NCBI RefSeq assembly: GCF_000009365.1
Contig: NC_008260.1
Coordinates: 1,895,501-1,959,500 of the forward strand
From: Alcanivorax borkumensis SK2
GTDB taxonomy: Bacteria; Pseudomonadota; Gammaproteobacteria; Pseudomonadales; Alcanivoracaceae
DNA: 64,000 nucleotides
Direction of reading: 5' to 3'
Part shown: piece by piece, positions 8,583 through 17,457 of the stretch
Numbering within the stretch: the stretch's first letter is position 1
Layout of the letters: every line of letters starts with the position of its first letter
Translations under genes and position numbers: made by a program
The notes under the pieces: model-generated
Seen by the model: only the letters and a program-made list of their open reading frames with translations
The model's database searches: none
What the model was told of the DNA's origin: nothing

Positions 8583-9037
8583 GGCCCTGTATGCGTGCAC
8601 GTAGGCAGCCTAGCTGCGCGCTATTGGTGCTCAAAACGCATGCATAAATGCCTCATTTAGGTTCGCGCAGGCACCACTAACCGTCTGTGCTGTTGGGTTC
8701 ATTCGCAGCACCGCATCGCGGTAGCGCGGCCTTCACGCATGTGGCGGCCATGGTATCGCTGCTAGGGCTGTTCACCAAAGCGCGCCATGGGGTCGTCGCT
8801 GCTGGGCGAATGCCGCAGTAATGCGATGCCGCCATGAGCCGTGATGTAGTTCATTACGGACGGGTTACGAAGGTAAAGATAATGTGAGTAATTCAGATTT
8901 AATCTGAATGACGCTAGGTAATGGCATTGCGAGGCAAAGACGGCAAAGAAGGCCTAGCCTGCACTTACCATAGTGGTTTGCGCCACCGGGTACTCTGCAA
9001 AAACAATAGCGCTAAGTTTGCCCCTTACATTATTCAA
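8583..9037. other. Convergent intergenic gap with a 19-bp palindrome
   Basis: This 455-bp gap between the ends of two convergent genes holds no convincing gene. It contains a perfect inverted repeat at 8891-8909: ATTCAGATT, one T, AATCTGAAT. There is no T tract, so it is not a standard terminator. It may be a protein-binding site or a cruciform-prone element. Confidence 0.5.
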
Positions 9038-10933
9038 CTACTGCCCAAACCGGCCAACAAACCAATTCTCACCACTCCCGGTCAGCAATAACTGCTGCCG
9101 TGCCCGCGTCATCCCCACATACAATAGCCGCACCTCGCGCTCCAGGTTCTCCTGGTCGTCTTTCAATCCGCCCAGCCCTGCCAGCACCACGGTATCGAAT
9201 TCCAGCCCCTTGCTGCTTTGCCGGGTAAGTAGCGCCACCCGCTGCGCATTCGCGTCGTAGGCTTTCTTGCTGGCGCTGTTTTTTAACCAGGCATGGGGAA
9301 TGCCTTCGGCGTTGAGGGCTCGTTGCAGAGTGTCTGCCTGCCAGGTGTAACCGTAGATCACCGCAATGGTGTTGAGGGGGCGGCCGCTTTGGTGCCATTT
9401 GTGAATGCAGCGAGCGATGTAGTGGGCTTCGTCGTTGAAGTTGTCGAATTTGCGAAACGCCGGTGGCGGGCCGCTCACACCGGCCACCTCCGGTGCGATG
9501 AGGGGAATGTGGTCGTCGTCGGCATCTTGAGCTTGCAGGAAGTCCTTCGCGAAATCGTAGGCGTAGCTAAGGATTTCGCGGGTGTTGCGGTAATTCAGTT
9601 TCAAAATGGTGGTTCGACCACGGGCCTGAATGCCGGCACTGGACAGGGGAAACTTGAGATTGCGTTTCTTGTAGATGGACTGGGCATCGTCATAGAGCAG
9701 CAGCAGGGAATTGGTGTTCGGGTCGATCATCTGCACAATCAGGGCCAGCCAGTCCTGCTCGAAGTCGTGGCCTTCGTCGATCATCACCGCGCTGTATTGG
9801 GCACGAGGAATCTGATTCTTATCCACGGCCTGTATAACGGTTTCCACCTGCCGTTCCCAGGGTTTTAGCTCTGGTGTGGCGGCGATCGGGTCCACGTTGT
9901 AGGTTTGCATTTGCCGGCCACACCATTCATGGAAGTGGTGCACCTGCACTTTCTCTTCGATGCCCTTTTCGGCAATAAAACTTCGCAGTCGGGCAGCCAA
10001 GGTGATATTGAAGCACAACACCAAAATCGGCTTGGTGACGGCCTGGGCCAAGTGCAGACAACGATAGCCGAGGATCAGCGTCTTGCCAGAGCCGGCCACG
10101 CCATGGATAACCCGGTGGCCATCACCCATGCTCCGGGCCAGCTGTTCTTGCTGCAGGTCCATCACGCGGACAATGTCTGGGATGGTGTTGTAACTTGGCT
10201 GGCTCGCGACCACCGGCTTTCCCTCATTGGCCCCGCCCTGCCCTACCTCTGGTTCATCGTCTTCACCCTCCGCATCGAACAGCCCTTGCTGGGGCGCGTT
10301 TATGCGAATTTCAGGGAATAGATTCCAGCGGATACGATCAATCTGCGGCAGGGTGAGTTTGTCGCCGAAGGTGTATTCGAACATGGCCCATAGCTGCTCC
10401 TGGAACACTTCCGGGTCAATGGTGGCGGTCATTTCATCCCGGCAGATCAAACGGTGTGGGGGTAACACCAGTTCCTGATGCTCCTCACTAATGGCCTCGT
10501 TCCATTGCTTACGGGTGATATTAGGGAACACGACCCCATAGCCCCACGGGAAGCAGAGCTTGCCTTTGTGCTGTGCGCAGGTTTGTTGCAGGTGCGCATC
10601 GCGCTGCAGTTTTTTGATGGCGGTGAGCGCACACTGGCGGGCCTGCTGCAAAGGATTGGTGACGGTCTTCAAACCATCGGAGGTAAAAATCTCCGCATCG
10701 CGGGGCGTGATCGTCTTGAGGGTATCTAGCTTCCAATCTTTTACCTCCAGAAACAGCAAGCCACGGCCGGGATGCAGGATAATGTAATCTGGATAGCGCC
10801 GATTGCGGCCCACCGGTGTGTCGTACCAAACGGTGTAGTCATCCTCTAATAGCGTTTCTAAGCGCTGCCCCAGGCGCCTCTCGCCTTTCGTCATGCCACG
10901 CAGGGTGCTGAGGTTGGGTATAACGGTGGCCAT
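9038..10933 (-). CDS. NERD-domain UvrD/Rep-type DNA helicase
   Basis: A 631-residue fusion. Residues ~15-120 form a NERD nuclease-related domain with the PD-(D/E)xK pattern 'PDYIILHPGRGLLFLEVKDWK' (Asp49, Glu63, Lys65). A superfamily 1 helicase follows: Walker A 'GVAGSGKT' at 278-285, Walker B 'VMIDEGHD', motif IV/V 'LTRQSSKGLEFDTVVLAGL' and motif VI 'VRLLYVGMTRARQQLLLTGSG'. It probably unwinds DNA in repair or defence with a linked nuclease activity. The ATG is 5 bp after the stop of the upstream exported-protein gene, suggesting co-transcription. A degenerate copy of its last ~85 codons lies at 3190-3447. Confidence 0.9.
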   Translation of the reverse strand: MATVIPNLSTLRGMTKGERRLGQRLETLLEDDYTVWYDTPVGRNRRYPDYIILHPGRGLLFLEVKDWKLDTLKTITPRDAEIFTSDGLKTVTNPLQQARQCALTAIKKLQRDAHLQQTCAQHKGKLCFPWGYGVVFPNITRKQWNEAISEEHQELVLPPHRLICRDEMTATIDPEVFQEQLWAMFEYTFGDKLTLPQIDRIRWNLFPEIRINAPQQGLFDAEGEDDEPEVGQGGANEGKPVVASQPSYNTIPDIVRVMDLQQEQLARSMGDGHRVIHGVAGSGKTLILGYRCLHLAQAVTKPILVLCFNITLAARLRSFIAEKGIEEKVQVHHFHEWCGRQMQTYNVDPIAATPELKPWERQVETVIQAVDKNQIPRAQYSAVMIDEGHDFEQDWLALIVQMIDPNTNSLLLLYDDAQSIYKKRNLKFPLSSAGIQARGRTTILKLNYRNTREILSYAYDFAKDFLQAQDADDDHIPLIAPEVAGVSGPPPAFRKFDNFNDEAHYIARCIHKWHQSGRPLNTIAVIYGYTWQADTLQRALNAEGIPHAWLKNSASKKAYDANAQRVALLTRQSSKGLEFDTVVLAGLGGLKDDQENLEREVRLLYVGMTRARQQLLLTGSGENWFVGRFGQ

Positions 10934-10938
10934 GGTAA

Positions 10939-11520
10939 CTATCGCTCCCAGCTCATGGTGACCCCATAGGCTTTGCCATCAATCTGCAAGGAGGAATATT
11001 GAAGCATGAGCTTGTCGCCACTTTTTTGCTGCCACTGAACCAGTGGCAGCGTCTCCTCTATGTCCTCTTTCCCGTCCAACCACAAAACGAGCCTCGCCAT
11101 CCAGCCGAGATTAAAAGCATTAAATGATGGATCTCCAAATTCTGCCTCTATTGCTGCTTGATGGGTTTTAAAGAAAACCTTTTGGTGCTCCTCGTTATTG
11201 AACCAGACTCCGTAATAAACCAACGAGATACGGTCTTCGCCGCATTGATACCCAGTCACTTCAGAACGTTCCGGGGTGTCGCGGTAAAACGCCAGAAGTT
11301 CGTGCTCCAGCATCGTGTGCAGAGGGAAGTCAGCCTCCGCTCCCCTGTCAATTTCCATTTCATAGGTTTCAAGACAGGAATCACCGGGTGAGACACCAAG
11401 GAACAGGGCTGAATGGGCAAACGGAGAGCACAGGAGTATGCACAGCATGGAGAACGTTCGGCATTGCTGAGGGGTAATCCGGCAGATTGTCTGCTTCTGC
11501 GTTCTTCGGAATAAAAGCAT
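10939..11520 (-). CDS. Predicted exported protein of unknown function
   Basis: A 193-residue protein not recognised. The region near residues 25-42 ('MLCILLCSPFAHSALF') is hydrophobic and ends in a signal-peptidase-like site. The reading frame starts at 11520 with GAGGG just upstream; starting at Met25 (11448) would give a cleaner signal peptide but has no ribosome site. Two cysteines ('DSCLE', 'YQCGEDRIS') could form a disulfide. It ends 5 bp before the helicase gene, and repeat copy B lies just upstream. The start is uncertain. Confidence 0.65.
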   Translation of the reverse strand: MLLFRRTQKQTICRITPQQCRTFSMLCILLCSPFAHSALFLGVSPGDSCLETYEMEIDRGAEADFPLHTMLEHELLAFYRDTPERSEVTGYQCGEDRISLVYYGVWFNNEEHQKVFFKTHQAAIEAEFGDPSFNAFNLGWMARLVLWLDGKEDIEETLPLVQWQQKSGDKLMLQYSSLQIDGKAYGVTMSWER

Positions 11521-11580
11521 CCTGCCCTCATTGCTTTATTGCCCACCATCCTGGCAGGCTCATTATTATTAACCGCGTTT

Positions 11581-11692
11581 TATTTGTGCTTCAGTTCCGA
11601 ATGTACACGACCTTACGGCGCAAATAAATGAATACGATTCAGGATTTTGATTCTGGTGTGCGCAAGAGAAATCGACGCAAAGGGCCGCGCCC
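11581..11692. repeat. Diverged intergenic repeat, copy B
   Basis: Second copy of the element at 4333-4432, with shared blocks GAATGTACAC, GGCGCAAA, AAATGAATA and TTCAGGA in the same order, spacing and orientation. It lies 60 bp upstream of the exported-protein/helicase operon. The two copies share roughly 70% of bases over the best 65 positions by eye. Confidence 0.6.
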
Positions 11693-11734
11693 CTGAGACG
11701 CAGCCACATGCCGTTCGCAGAGTGGCCTCTTATC

Positions 11735-12604
11735 TCACGATGCTTTTGCTTTGATCTGCCAGCAGGCAGCGTTGAATTTCACGGTATCACCGAACACAAA
11801 AGGCTCGAAGGCTTCTCTGACCACCGTAATAAGCTGTGCTTGGGTTTTTTCATCCAGACCGGGAAGAATGCGACCGAGCGGGCCGATGCGGGTGAAAAAA
11901 CTCACCAGCTCGGTCTCGGGGAACGCACATTCGAAATCCAGCGGTTCAATGCTGATGTCGTGCCAACCTGCTGATTCAAGAATGCTCTCTACCCGTTGGG
12001 GGTCTGCAAATGCAAACTGCCCGGGCGCGTTCCGGTCTTGTTGCGGCAAGGTGACGATAGACTTGGCCGCCCGGCCAGCGGTAGTCATAAAGGGGGTTTC
12101 TTTCGGGGAGCGCCAGGAAAAAAACAACGCCGTGGCCTCTTTGCTAGCGGCGCGCCTGAGGTTTTGAAAGGCCCGCACGGGATCTTCGAAAAACATGATG
12201 CCAAAACGCGACACCAGCATGTCGAACAAGCCTTCTTGGAAATCATAGCGGGCGGCGTCGGCGCAGATAAACTCTGGGCCGGGTCCTTCCTTGTCCGCAC
12301 CATCCTGCTCACTACCCTGTCGTGCGGCGTCGATCATTACCTCGGACACGTCCACGCCGGTGGCATAGCGCCCTTCTTGGGTATGGCGATGAATCGTGCG
12401 GGTTGTGCCACCGGTACCGCAGCCTATATCAAGAACATGGCGCGGGGATTGGGCCTGCACCGCTTCGGCCAGCAGCACTTCGATGGGCTTGAACAAATGA
12501 TCAATCAGCTGCTGGGAAGCTACCCAGTTGCGCCCACCCATGGTTTTCCACAACGAGGACGGGTCTTCGGCTGTGTCTACAAATGTGGCGACAGGCTTAC
12601 TCAT
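11735..12604 (-). CDS. SAM-dependent class I methyltransferase
   Basis: A 289-residue Rossmann-fold methyltransferase. Motif I is 'HVLDIGCGTGGTTRTI' (SAM glycine loop) near residue 60, followed by 'ATGVDVSEVMIDAAR' (acidic residue binding the ribose), 'PEFICADAARYDF' and 'FDMLVSRFGIMFFEDPVRAFQNLRRA'. It resembles the UbiE/COQ5-like small-molecule methyltransferases (Methyltransf_25/11). The substrate is unknown. A GGAGAG ribosome site precedes the ATG. It lies 135 bp downstream of the sodium-channel gene on the same strand; no functional link is evident. Confidence 0.85.
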   Translation of the reverse strand: MSKPVATFVDTAEDPSSLWKTMGGRNWVASQQLIDHLFKPIEVLLAEAVQAQSPRHVLDIGCGTGGTTRTIHRHTQEGRYATGVDVSEVMIDAARQGSEQDGADKEGPGPEFICADAARYDFQEGLFDMLVSRFGIMFFEDPVRAFQNLRRAASKEATALFFSWRSPKETPFMTTAGRAAKSIVTLPQQDRNAPGQFAFADPQRVESILESAGWHDISIEPLDFECAFPETELVSFFTRIGPLGRILPGLDEKTQAQLITVVREAFEPFVFGDTVKFNAACWQIKAKAS

Positions 12605-12739
12605 GTTTACTCTCCGGCGTTCGGTCTCGGTTTATTTGTCAGCGAGCCACTTCACGTCGAGGTCACCTCAACTGAACAGCCCAGAAGACAACCGTGCACG
12701 ACTCACAGAGCCGCTCCATGATAGGTAAATCGCCAACCT

Positions 12740-13591
12740 TTACTGGCCGGCCTTGCCCTGCTGGGCAGCTTCCAGCGCCACAATTTTTGCGTGCATTGCG
12801 CGCATAAGATCCAGCATTTCCTGGCGCTCATCGTGGGCAATCAGATTATTGGCTTCCCGCTCTGCACGCTGCTCGCTCTCATGTACTTCTTGGGTCGCGC
12901 TCACAATGATGGCAATAAACAGGTTGAGCACCATAAAGCTGGAAATGAGGATGAAGGGCACGAAGAAGATCCACGCTAGGGGATACACCTCCATAACAGG
13001 TCGGGCGATCCCCATAGACCAACTTTCCAGGGTCATAATCTGAAACAGGCTATAAATGCTGGCGCCCAAGCTGCCAAACCACTGCGGAAACGCTTCGCCG
13101 AACAGCTCGGTGCCCATCACTGCAAAGATGTAGAACATCATCAGTAGCAGCGCTGCGGTCCAACCGATACCGGGCAAGGCTTGCATCAAGGATTCCACCA
13201 GCATGCGCAGTCGTTTCACCGATGACAGCAGGCGCAACACCCGCAGGATGCGTAAACTCCGCAAGATAGCCAACGGCCCTGAGGCTGGCGTCAGGGAGAT
13301 AGCGACGATCAGAAAGTCAAATACGTTCCAACCGGAACGGAAAAAGCGCGGACCAAAGGCCACCAACTTGAGTGCAATTTCCAGCGTGAAGGCGAACAAA
13401 ATCACTTGGTTGACCAAGGTCAACCACTGCCCTACTCGCTCTTGCGCTACTGAGGACGTTTCCACTCCAAGAATAATGGCATTCAGGAGAATCAACGCGG
13501 TGATGCTATTCGCGAATAACGAAGAATTAAGCCAAGCACTCAGACGCTGGCGCCAAGCATTAGCGGGTACGGAGGAAGGCGTAGCCTGCAT
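12740..13591 (-). CDS. NavBac voltage-gated sodium channel
   Basis: A 283-residue, single-domain six-helix channel that would act as a homotetramer in the inner membrane. S1-S4 cover about residues 28-131; the S4 voltage sensor is 'ILRSLRILRVLRLLSSVKRLRML' split in regularly spaced arginines. The pore loop holds the selectivity filter TLESWSM at 187-193, the signature of Na+-selective bacterial channels. S6 ('MVLNLFIAIIVSATQEV') leads to an acidic neck and a C-terminal heptad coil ('LMRAMHAKIVALEAAQ'), as in NaChBac and NavAb. Such channels occur in marine and alkaliphilic bacteria. It appears monocistronic. Confidence 0.93.
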   Translation of the reverse strand: MQATPSSVPANAWRQRLSAWLNSSLFANSITALILLNAIILGVETSSVAQERVGQWLTLVNQVILFAFTLEIALKLVAFGPRFFRSGWNVFDFLIVAISLTPASGPLAILRSLRILRVLRLLSSVKRLRMLVESLMQALPGIGWTAALLLMMFYIFAVMGTELFGEAFPQWFGSLGASIYSLFQIMTLESWSMGIARPVMEVYPLAWIFFVPFILISSFMVLNLFIAIIVSATQEVHESEQRAEREANNLIAHDERQEMLDLMRAMHAKIVALEAAQQGKAGQ

Positions 13592-13708
13592 GGAAAATCA
13601 CCGAAAAACTCAAGGAGCGGCGAGTATACCTGATGCAGGGCCAGTGATTGACACCGACACGCGATGAAGGAGGGTCTTCACCGCCATCGAAAGCCCCCAA
13701 AGGGAGCT

Positions 13709-14122
13709 TTACCGGTGCAGGCTAAATTGCATCCAGACTGCCAACCCCAAACCCCAAGCCGCATTCACGATTAAACCGCCCACGACCTTGGTGGCATTCA
13801 CGTCCAATCCTTTCATAGGGAAAACCAGCAACATGGCCACCAGGGTCGGGCCAATGGCGCCAATAATCATGGCGCTAAGCCAAAATTTGATACCCTGCCA
13901 GCGGCGAATGATCAACCATACGGGCAAACCCCAAACACCCCCCCAGAATGCCAGAGAGAGCACTTGAGGAATGCCCAACGGCGGCACGGGCGTCATGTTC
14001 CAAGGAAACGTGGGGATAAGGCCGCCCAACCAAAACAATGCGAGGACGCCTTGATGGAACAACAGGGTGGCAATAAATCCACCGGTGAAAGCCTGCAGCC
14101 ATTGTTGTTTGGTGTTGGTCAT
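13709..14122 (-). CDS. Small integral membrane protein, unknown function
   Basis: A 137-residue hydrophobic protein with about four membrane helices (near residues 9-34, 52-70, 80-103 and 112-132). I do not recognise the family. Positive residues ('IIRRWQG') follow the second helix. A GGAGACCCCC site precedes the ATG. It lies 117 bp upstream of the channel gene on the same strand, and a shared transcript is possible but not shown. Confidence 0.65.
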   Translation of the reverse strand: MTNTKQQWLQAFTGGFIATLLFHQGVLALFWLGGLIPTFPWNMTPVPPLGIPQVLSLAFWGGVWGLPVWLIIRRWQGIKFWLSAMIIGAIGPTLVAMLLVFPMKGLDVNATKVVGGLIVNAAWGLGLAVWMQFSLHR

Positions 14123-14340
14123 GGGGGTCTCCGTCGGGTTGCGCTATCGAGCAGATGCCGATTAGCGGATAGACGCTAGCATAGCCCACAACGTAGCGAC
14201 GTGAGCGCCATAACCCTTCTTTATTGCACTCGTTATTACTTCAGGGGCGGTTGAAGCTTATATCTTAGAAGAGGCAACACACCCACAGGGCATGAAGGCG
14301 TTTTTTTGCGGGAGCTTAGCCATAACCCAGAAAACAAAAA

Positions 14341-14358
14341 CCCCGGGCAAAGCCGGGG
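14341..14358 (-). terminator. Hairpin terminator for leftward transcription
   Basis: CCCCGG and CCGGGG form a six-pair stem with a six-base loop. On the minus strand it is followed by a T-rich tract. It would end transcripts coming from the remnant at 14572-14867. Confidence 0.55.
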
Positions 14359-14571
14359 TAAACGCAGAAGCAGCAACAGAATTTAATTCTCGTGTTCGAC
14401 GTAGCGAAGGTACAGAAAACGGCTTTTTGAAGACCCTCGCTGAGCCCCCCCCCAATACCATCAGAATAGATCACCAGAAGAGAAACCGTTATTTCCACCT
14501 ACAGCATCGTCAAAGCATTGCCTGTTATATGCCCAACGTCTGTAAGCCTCATCGTATTTTCCCATAGGAAT

Positions 14572-14867
14572 TTAACTGTTCGTGGAGCTGGCAACCTTGT
14601 ACACACCGGCATCTGAGTCACCGCCGATGGCAAACGGGGGCGCGGGGAAATAACAAGAAAAGCCATCAATCGCGCATCATCCTCTAACGGATAAAAACTC
14701 GAAGAGTTCGGCCACGAGAAGAGGCCATTCGCAACGGGGTATTGGCTTCCCTGCTTGGTCGTGACGGCGCTTATATCCTGAAGGGAAGAATACCCACCGC
14801 ACCCTGGTAGTAAGCTGCCATTCGGTGATTTAGCTGTGGCGGTTTGCAATGCAACCTGCGCACTCAC
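14572..14867 (-). pseudogene. Frameshifted remnant of a small exported-type protein
   Basis: Two overlapping frames on the minus strand read as one protein. The first ('GSLLPGCGGYSSLQDISAV' then 'LFSWPNSSSFYPLEDDA') runs from about 14867 to about 14670; the second ('IDGFSCYFPAPPFAIGGDSD' then 'AGVYKVASSTNS') ends in TAA at 14572. A one-base shift near 14668 joins them. The N-terminus is unclear, with no good start or ribosome site. The composition and the Cys pair suggest an exported protein. A terminator on the same strand follows. A sequencing error instead of true decay cannot be excluded. Confidence 0.45.
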
Positions 14868-14978
14868 TGGGAGCCTGCGCCTTTCTCGGCGGCGAACCCG
14901 CCAACGAACAAACCCGCCCAGCCTGAGCCATTCACTTAGGTGCGCCTAACAGGCTCACCGAAGCCCTAAGTTTACGGT

Positions 14979-15635
14979 ATGCTCCGCCTGTCGCAGCCGG
15001 ATATTTCAGATATGCCAACCACACAACCACCACTCAATGACCTTGCCCACGTGTTCAGCCGGGCCTTTTTTCATGACCCACTGTTTGAATACTTTTTTGC
15101 GGACCCGTCGCAACGGCAAGCACTGGCGTTCTTCACTTTTCGCTTTCTGGTCGCCCATGCTCGCCACAACGGTCAAGTAGACACCACGCCGCAGCCTGTC
15201 GATGACCATAATAGCCTTAATGGCGCCGCAGTCTGGTTGCCCTCGTCAGCCATTGAACACAGCGTAATTGATATGTTGCGTTTTGGTGCGGTGCGGGCGT
15301 TGTTCAAGCAAGGCCCCGGCGCCATAAAACGCCAAATGGTGGCTGCAGATGCCATGCAGGCAGTGCACCACCGGGTTCTCACCACCCCGCATATGTACCT
15401 GCTACTGCTGGGTATTGATCCCTCGCAGCAAGGGCGCGGGCTGTCCACACCGCTACTGCAACCCTCGCTAGACCTGTTCGATCAGCAAGGCTTGCCCTGC
15501 TATCTCGATACCCATAACCCGAACAATGTTTCTCTGTATCAACGGTTTGGGTTTGAGGTAGTGCATGAGGGCGATATCCCCGGCACGTCGGTACAACACT
15601 GGGCCATGTTGCGGCAGTGCAAATCGCGCGCCTAA
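14979..15635 (+). CDS. GNAT-family N-acetyltransferase
   Basis: A 218-residue protein with the GNAT acetyl-CoA-binding core in its C-terminal half: 'YLLLLGIDPSQQGRGLSTPLL' (motif A, with the pyrophosphate-binding QGRG) and 'LDTHNPNNVSLYQRFGFEVV' (motif B). The N-terminal half ('AFFHDPLFEYFFAD') is typical of the COG0454/COG3153-like acetyltransferases. The acceptor is unknown. Start 14979 or 15012 (Met12) are both possible; neither has a strong ribosome site. It is convergent with the zinc operon. Confidence 0.8.
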   Translation: MLRLSQPDISDMPTTQPPLNDLAHVFSRAFFHDPLFEYFFADPSQRQALAFFTFRFLVAHARHNGQVDTTPQPVDDHNSLNGAAVWLPSSAIEHSVIDMLRFGAVRALFKQGPGAIKRQMVAADAMQAVHHRVLTTPHMYLLLLGIDPSQQGRGLSTPLLQPSLDLFDQQGLPCYLDTHNPNNVSLYQRFGFEVVHEGDIPGTSVQHWAMLRQCKSRA

Positions 15636-15673
15636 TACGCTGTTGTCATAAAGCGCATTAAAATAAGGCCGGG

Positions 15674-16216
15674 TTACTGGTCATAGCCAGTAAATGGCTC
15701 TGCGCTTTCTCCTTCCAGCACATAGCCGGCCGTGCCGTATTCCGTTTCTTGGCTGCTAACGGTAAGCGTTCCCGAGAGCCACATGGCATCCAGAGCCAGA
15801 TCCAGCGGCACGCCCCGGCCTTTCATTTTCACCAACACAATCTGATTGCGCGGCGGCGGAGGCGTGTGGATACAGGCGCCAAAATACGGTACTAGCAGGA
15901 ACTTACGTACATATTCCTCATCGCCATCCAGCGGCACGCCGTAACCCGCCAAGCGCACCGCAGTATTGTCTAAGGACTGTTTCAGCGGCGCTTCGCGCCA
16001 GGCTTTATCGATGGCGTCTAACATTTTCTTGCCTCGAGCGTCGCCATCCGCAATGGAGTCAGGCGCTTGCTGTTCCCCATAAATATCATCGAAGAGAGTG
16101 TTATAAATCTCCGAGGGGTCATAACCTTCCGGCACTAGCGCCTCCCACTCGATCTCATTGGCCGCCATGGAAGACAGGCTCCAGCTAAAACAGAGCACAG
16201 CAAGCAAATAACGCAT
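15674..16216 (-). CDS. DUF3299 exported protein of the zinc operon
   Basis: A 180-residue protein with a signal peptide (about residues 1-18, 'LLAVLCFSWSLSSMAA') and a DUF3299 domain ('VRLAGYGVPLDGDEEYVRKF', 'FLLVPYFGACIHTPPPPRNQ', 'PLDLALDAMWLSGTL'). DUF3299 proteins are periplasmic and often sit beside FtsX-type ABC transporters and DUF2796 proteins in zinc-responsive loci; in Vibrio such a cluster is called zrg. The conserved Cys-His ('GACIHTPPPP') could bind metal. It starts 2 bp after the permease stop and is the last of nine leftward genes. Function inferred from context: zinc acquisition. Confidence 0.8.
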   Translation of the reverse strand: MRYLLAVLCFSWSLSSMAANEIEWEALVPEGYDPSEIYNTLFDDIYGEQQAPDSIADGDARGKKMLDAIDKAWREAPLKQSLDNTAVRLAGYGVPLDGDEEYVRKFLLVPYFGACIHTPPPPRNQIVLVKMKGRGVPLDLALDAMWLSGTLTVSSQETEYGTAGYVLEGESAEPFTGYDQ

Positions 16217-16218
16217 GA

Positions 16219-17457
16219 TCAGTTCCTTGGGGTCAGGCCATCGGCCAAGCTATTACGGAAGGCCTTTTCTGCCGGGATCAGCCCTGCCAGGGAGCCGGCG
16301 AGCAGAATAGCGCCAATGGCCGGTAATTCCCGCCACGCGAGAAAGTGTTCAGGAAGTCGCAACGACCATTCAGCCAGCGCCATTGGCGCTAACCCCCATT
16401 GCGCCAAAAATAACACCCCCAGACCCAACAAGCAGCCCAACACGGTAAAACACAGGCTTTCACCGACGATTACCGTATACACGGCCAGCCGCCCGGCACC
16501 TGTCGCCCGCAGGACAGCGATTTCATGGCGGCGCCCTTCCAGCGCCGCCAGCACCGTGGACACCAGCACCAGCAAAGCGACCACCAGCACCGCCAGCGAT
16601 GTGGCGCGCAGAGCATTTTCGCCGGCGGCAGTGATTCGCCACAACCGCTGCAATTGCACGCCGGGAATAATGGCCGTAAGCGGCTCGCGCTCATAACGGG
16701 ACAACTCCCGCTGCAAGCTCAACACGGCCATGCGGCGTTTCAATCCCAACATGACCGCATTCACTGAATCGGGTTTATCCCGTGCTTGGCCTAGCATGGG
16801 AGGCAGGCCCGACCTATACGCGCCCCCGCGATGAATCACCGCCATGCCTTCCAGAGAGATATGCACGCTTTGATCCACAGGGGTGCCGGTGGGCGCGAGA
16901 ATACCGACCACCGTAAACGGGTGGTTATCATGTTCCACAATGGCCGGCCCGCTGGCACCGTGAGCCAACACAATGTGCTCACCCTGCTGATAGCCAAGCC
17001 GGGCAGCCACGGCACTGCCAAGCACGGCTTGATCCGCCCGAGCAAACCAAGCGCCACTTTGCAGGACCAAGCGCTGATCTCGGCCATAACGGTAATGCGC
17101 TAAATAACTGTCGTTGGTGGCCACCACCGGATAACCACGATGGGAATCACCCAAGGCAATGGGAATCCACCACTTCACATCCGGGTGGTCAGCCAAATGT
17201 TCCACCGTCTTCCAGCTAATACCTGCAGTGGGATCACTGAGCCGGAAGACGCTGTAGAGCAAAATGTTCATCGGCCCACCACGGGCGCTGACGATCAAAT
17301 CTGTACCCGAAATGGTACTGGAAAAATTGGCACGCACCTGATGCCGTACCCGATCGATGCCGATGATCATCAGCACACTCAGGCCAATGGCAGCAACGAT
17401 CAATAGCGCTGATGTTCGCCGGGTTTTCAGGGAGGCAAGCATCACCTTAGCTAGCAT
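16219..17457 (-). CDS. FtsX/MacB-type ABC transporter permease
   Basis: A 412-residue permease with one N-terminal membrane helix ('ALLIVAAIGLSVLMIIGI'), a large periplasmic MacB-like domain ('GTDLIVSARGGPMNILLYSV' onward) and three C-terminal helices forming an FtsX domain ('RRHEIAVLRATGAGRLAVYTVI', with the usual coupling helix). Such permeases usually move lipoproteins or peptides or transmit mechanical force, rather than transporting metal directly. Start 17457 was chosen for GGGGAGG six nt upstream; it overlaps the ATPase gene by 11 bp. It works with the ATPase at 17447-18154. Its position in a Zur-linked operon suggests a part in zinc uptake or release. Confidence 0.87.
   Translation of the reverse strand: MLAKVMLASLKTRRTSALLIVAAIGLSVLMIIGIDRVRHQVRANFSSTISGTDLIVSARGGPMNILLYSVFRLSDPTAGISWKTVEHLADHPDVKWWIPIALGDSHRGYPVVATNDSYLAHYRYGRDQRLVLQSGAWFARADQAVLGSAVAARLGYQQGEHIVLAHGASGPAIVEHDNHPFTVVGILAPTGTPVDQSVHISLEGMAVIHRGGAYRSGLPPMLGQARDKPDSVNAVMLGLKRRMAVLSLQRELSRYEREPLTAIIPGVQLQRLWRITAAGENALRATSLAVLVVALLVLVSTVLAALEGRRHEIAVLRATGAGRLAVYTVIVGESLCFTVLGCLLGLGVLFLAQWGLAPMALAEWSLRLPEHFLAWRELPAIGAILLAGSLAGLIPAEKAFRNSLADGLTPRN

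Noticed and set aside
14258..14461. Short minus-strand frame
   Set aside because: It crosses the terminator hairpin at 14341-14358 and has no start signal.
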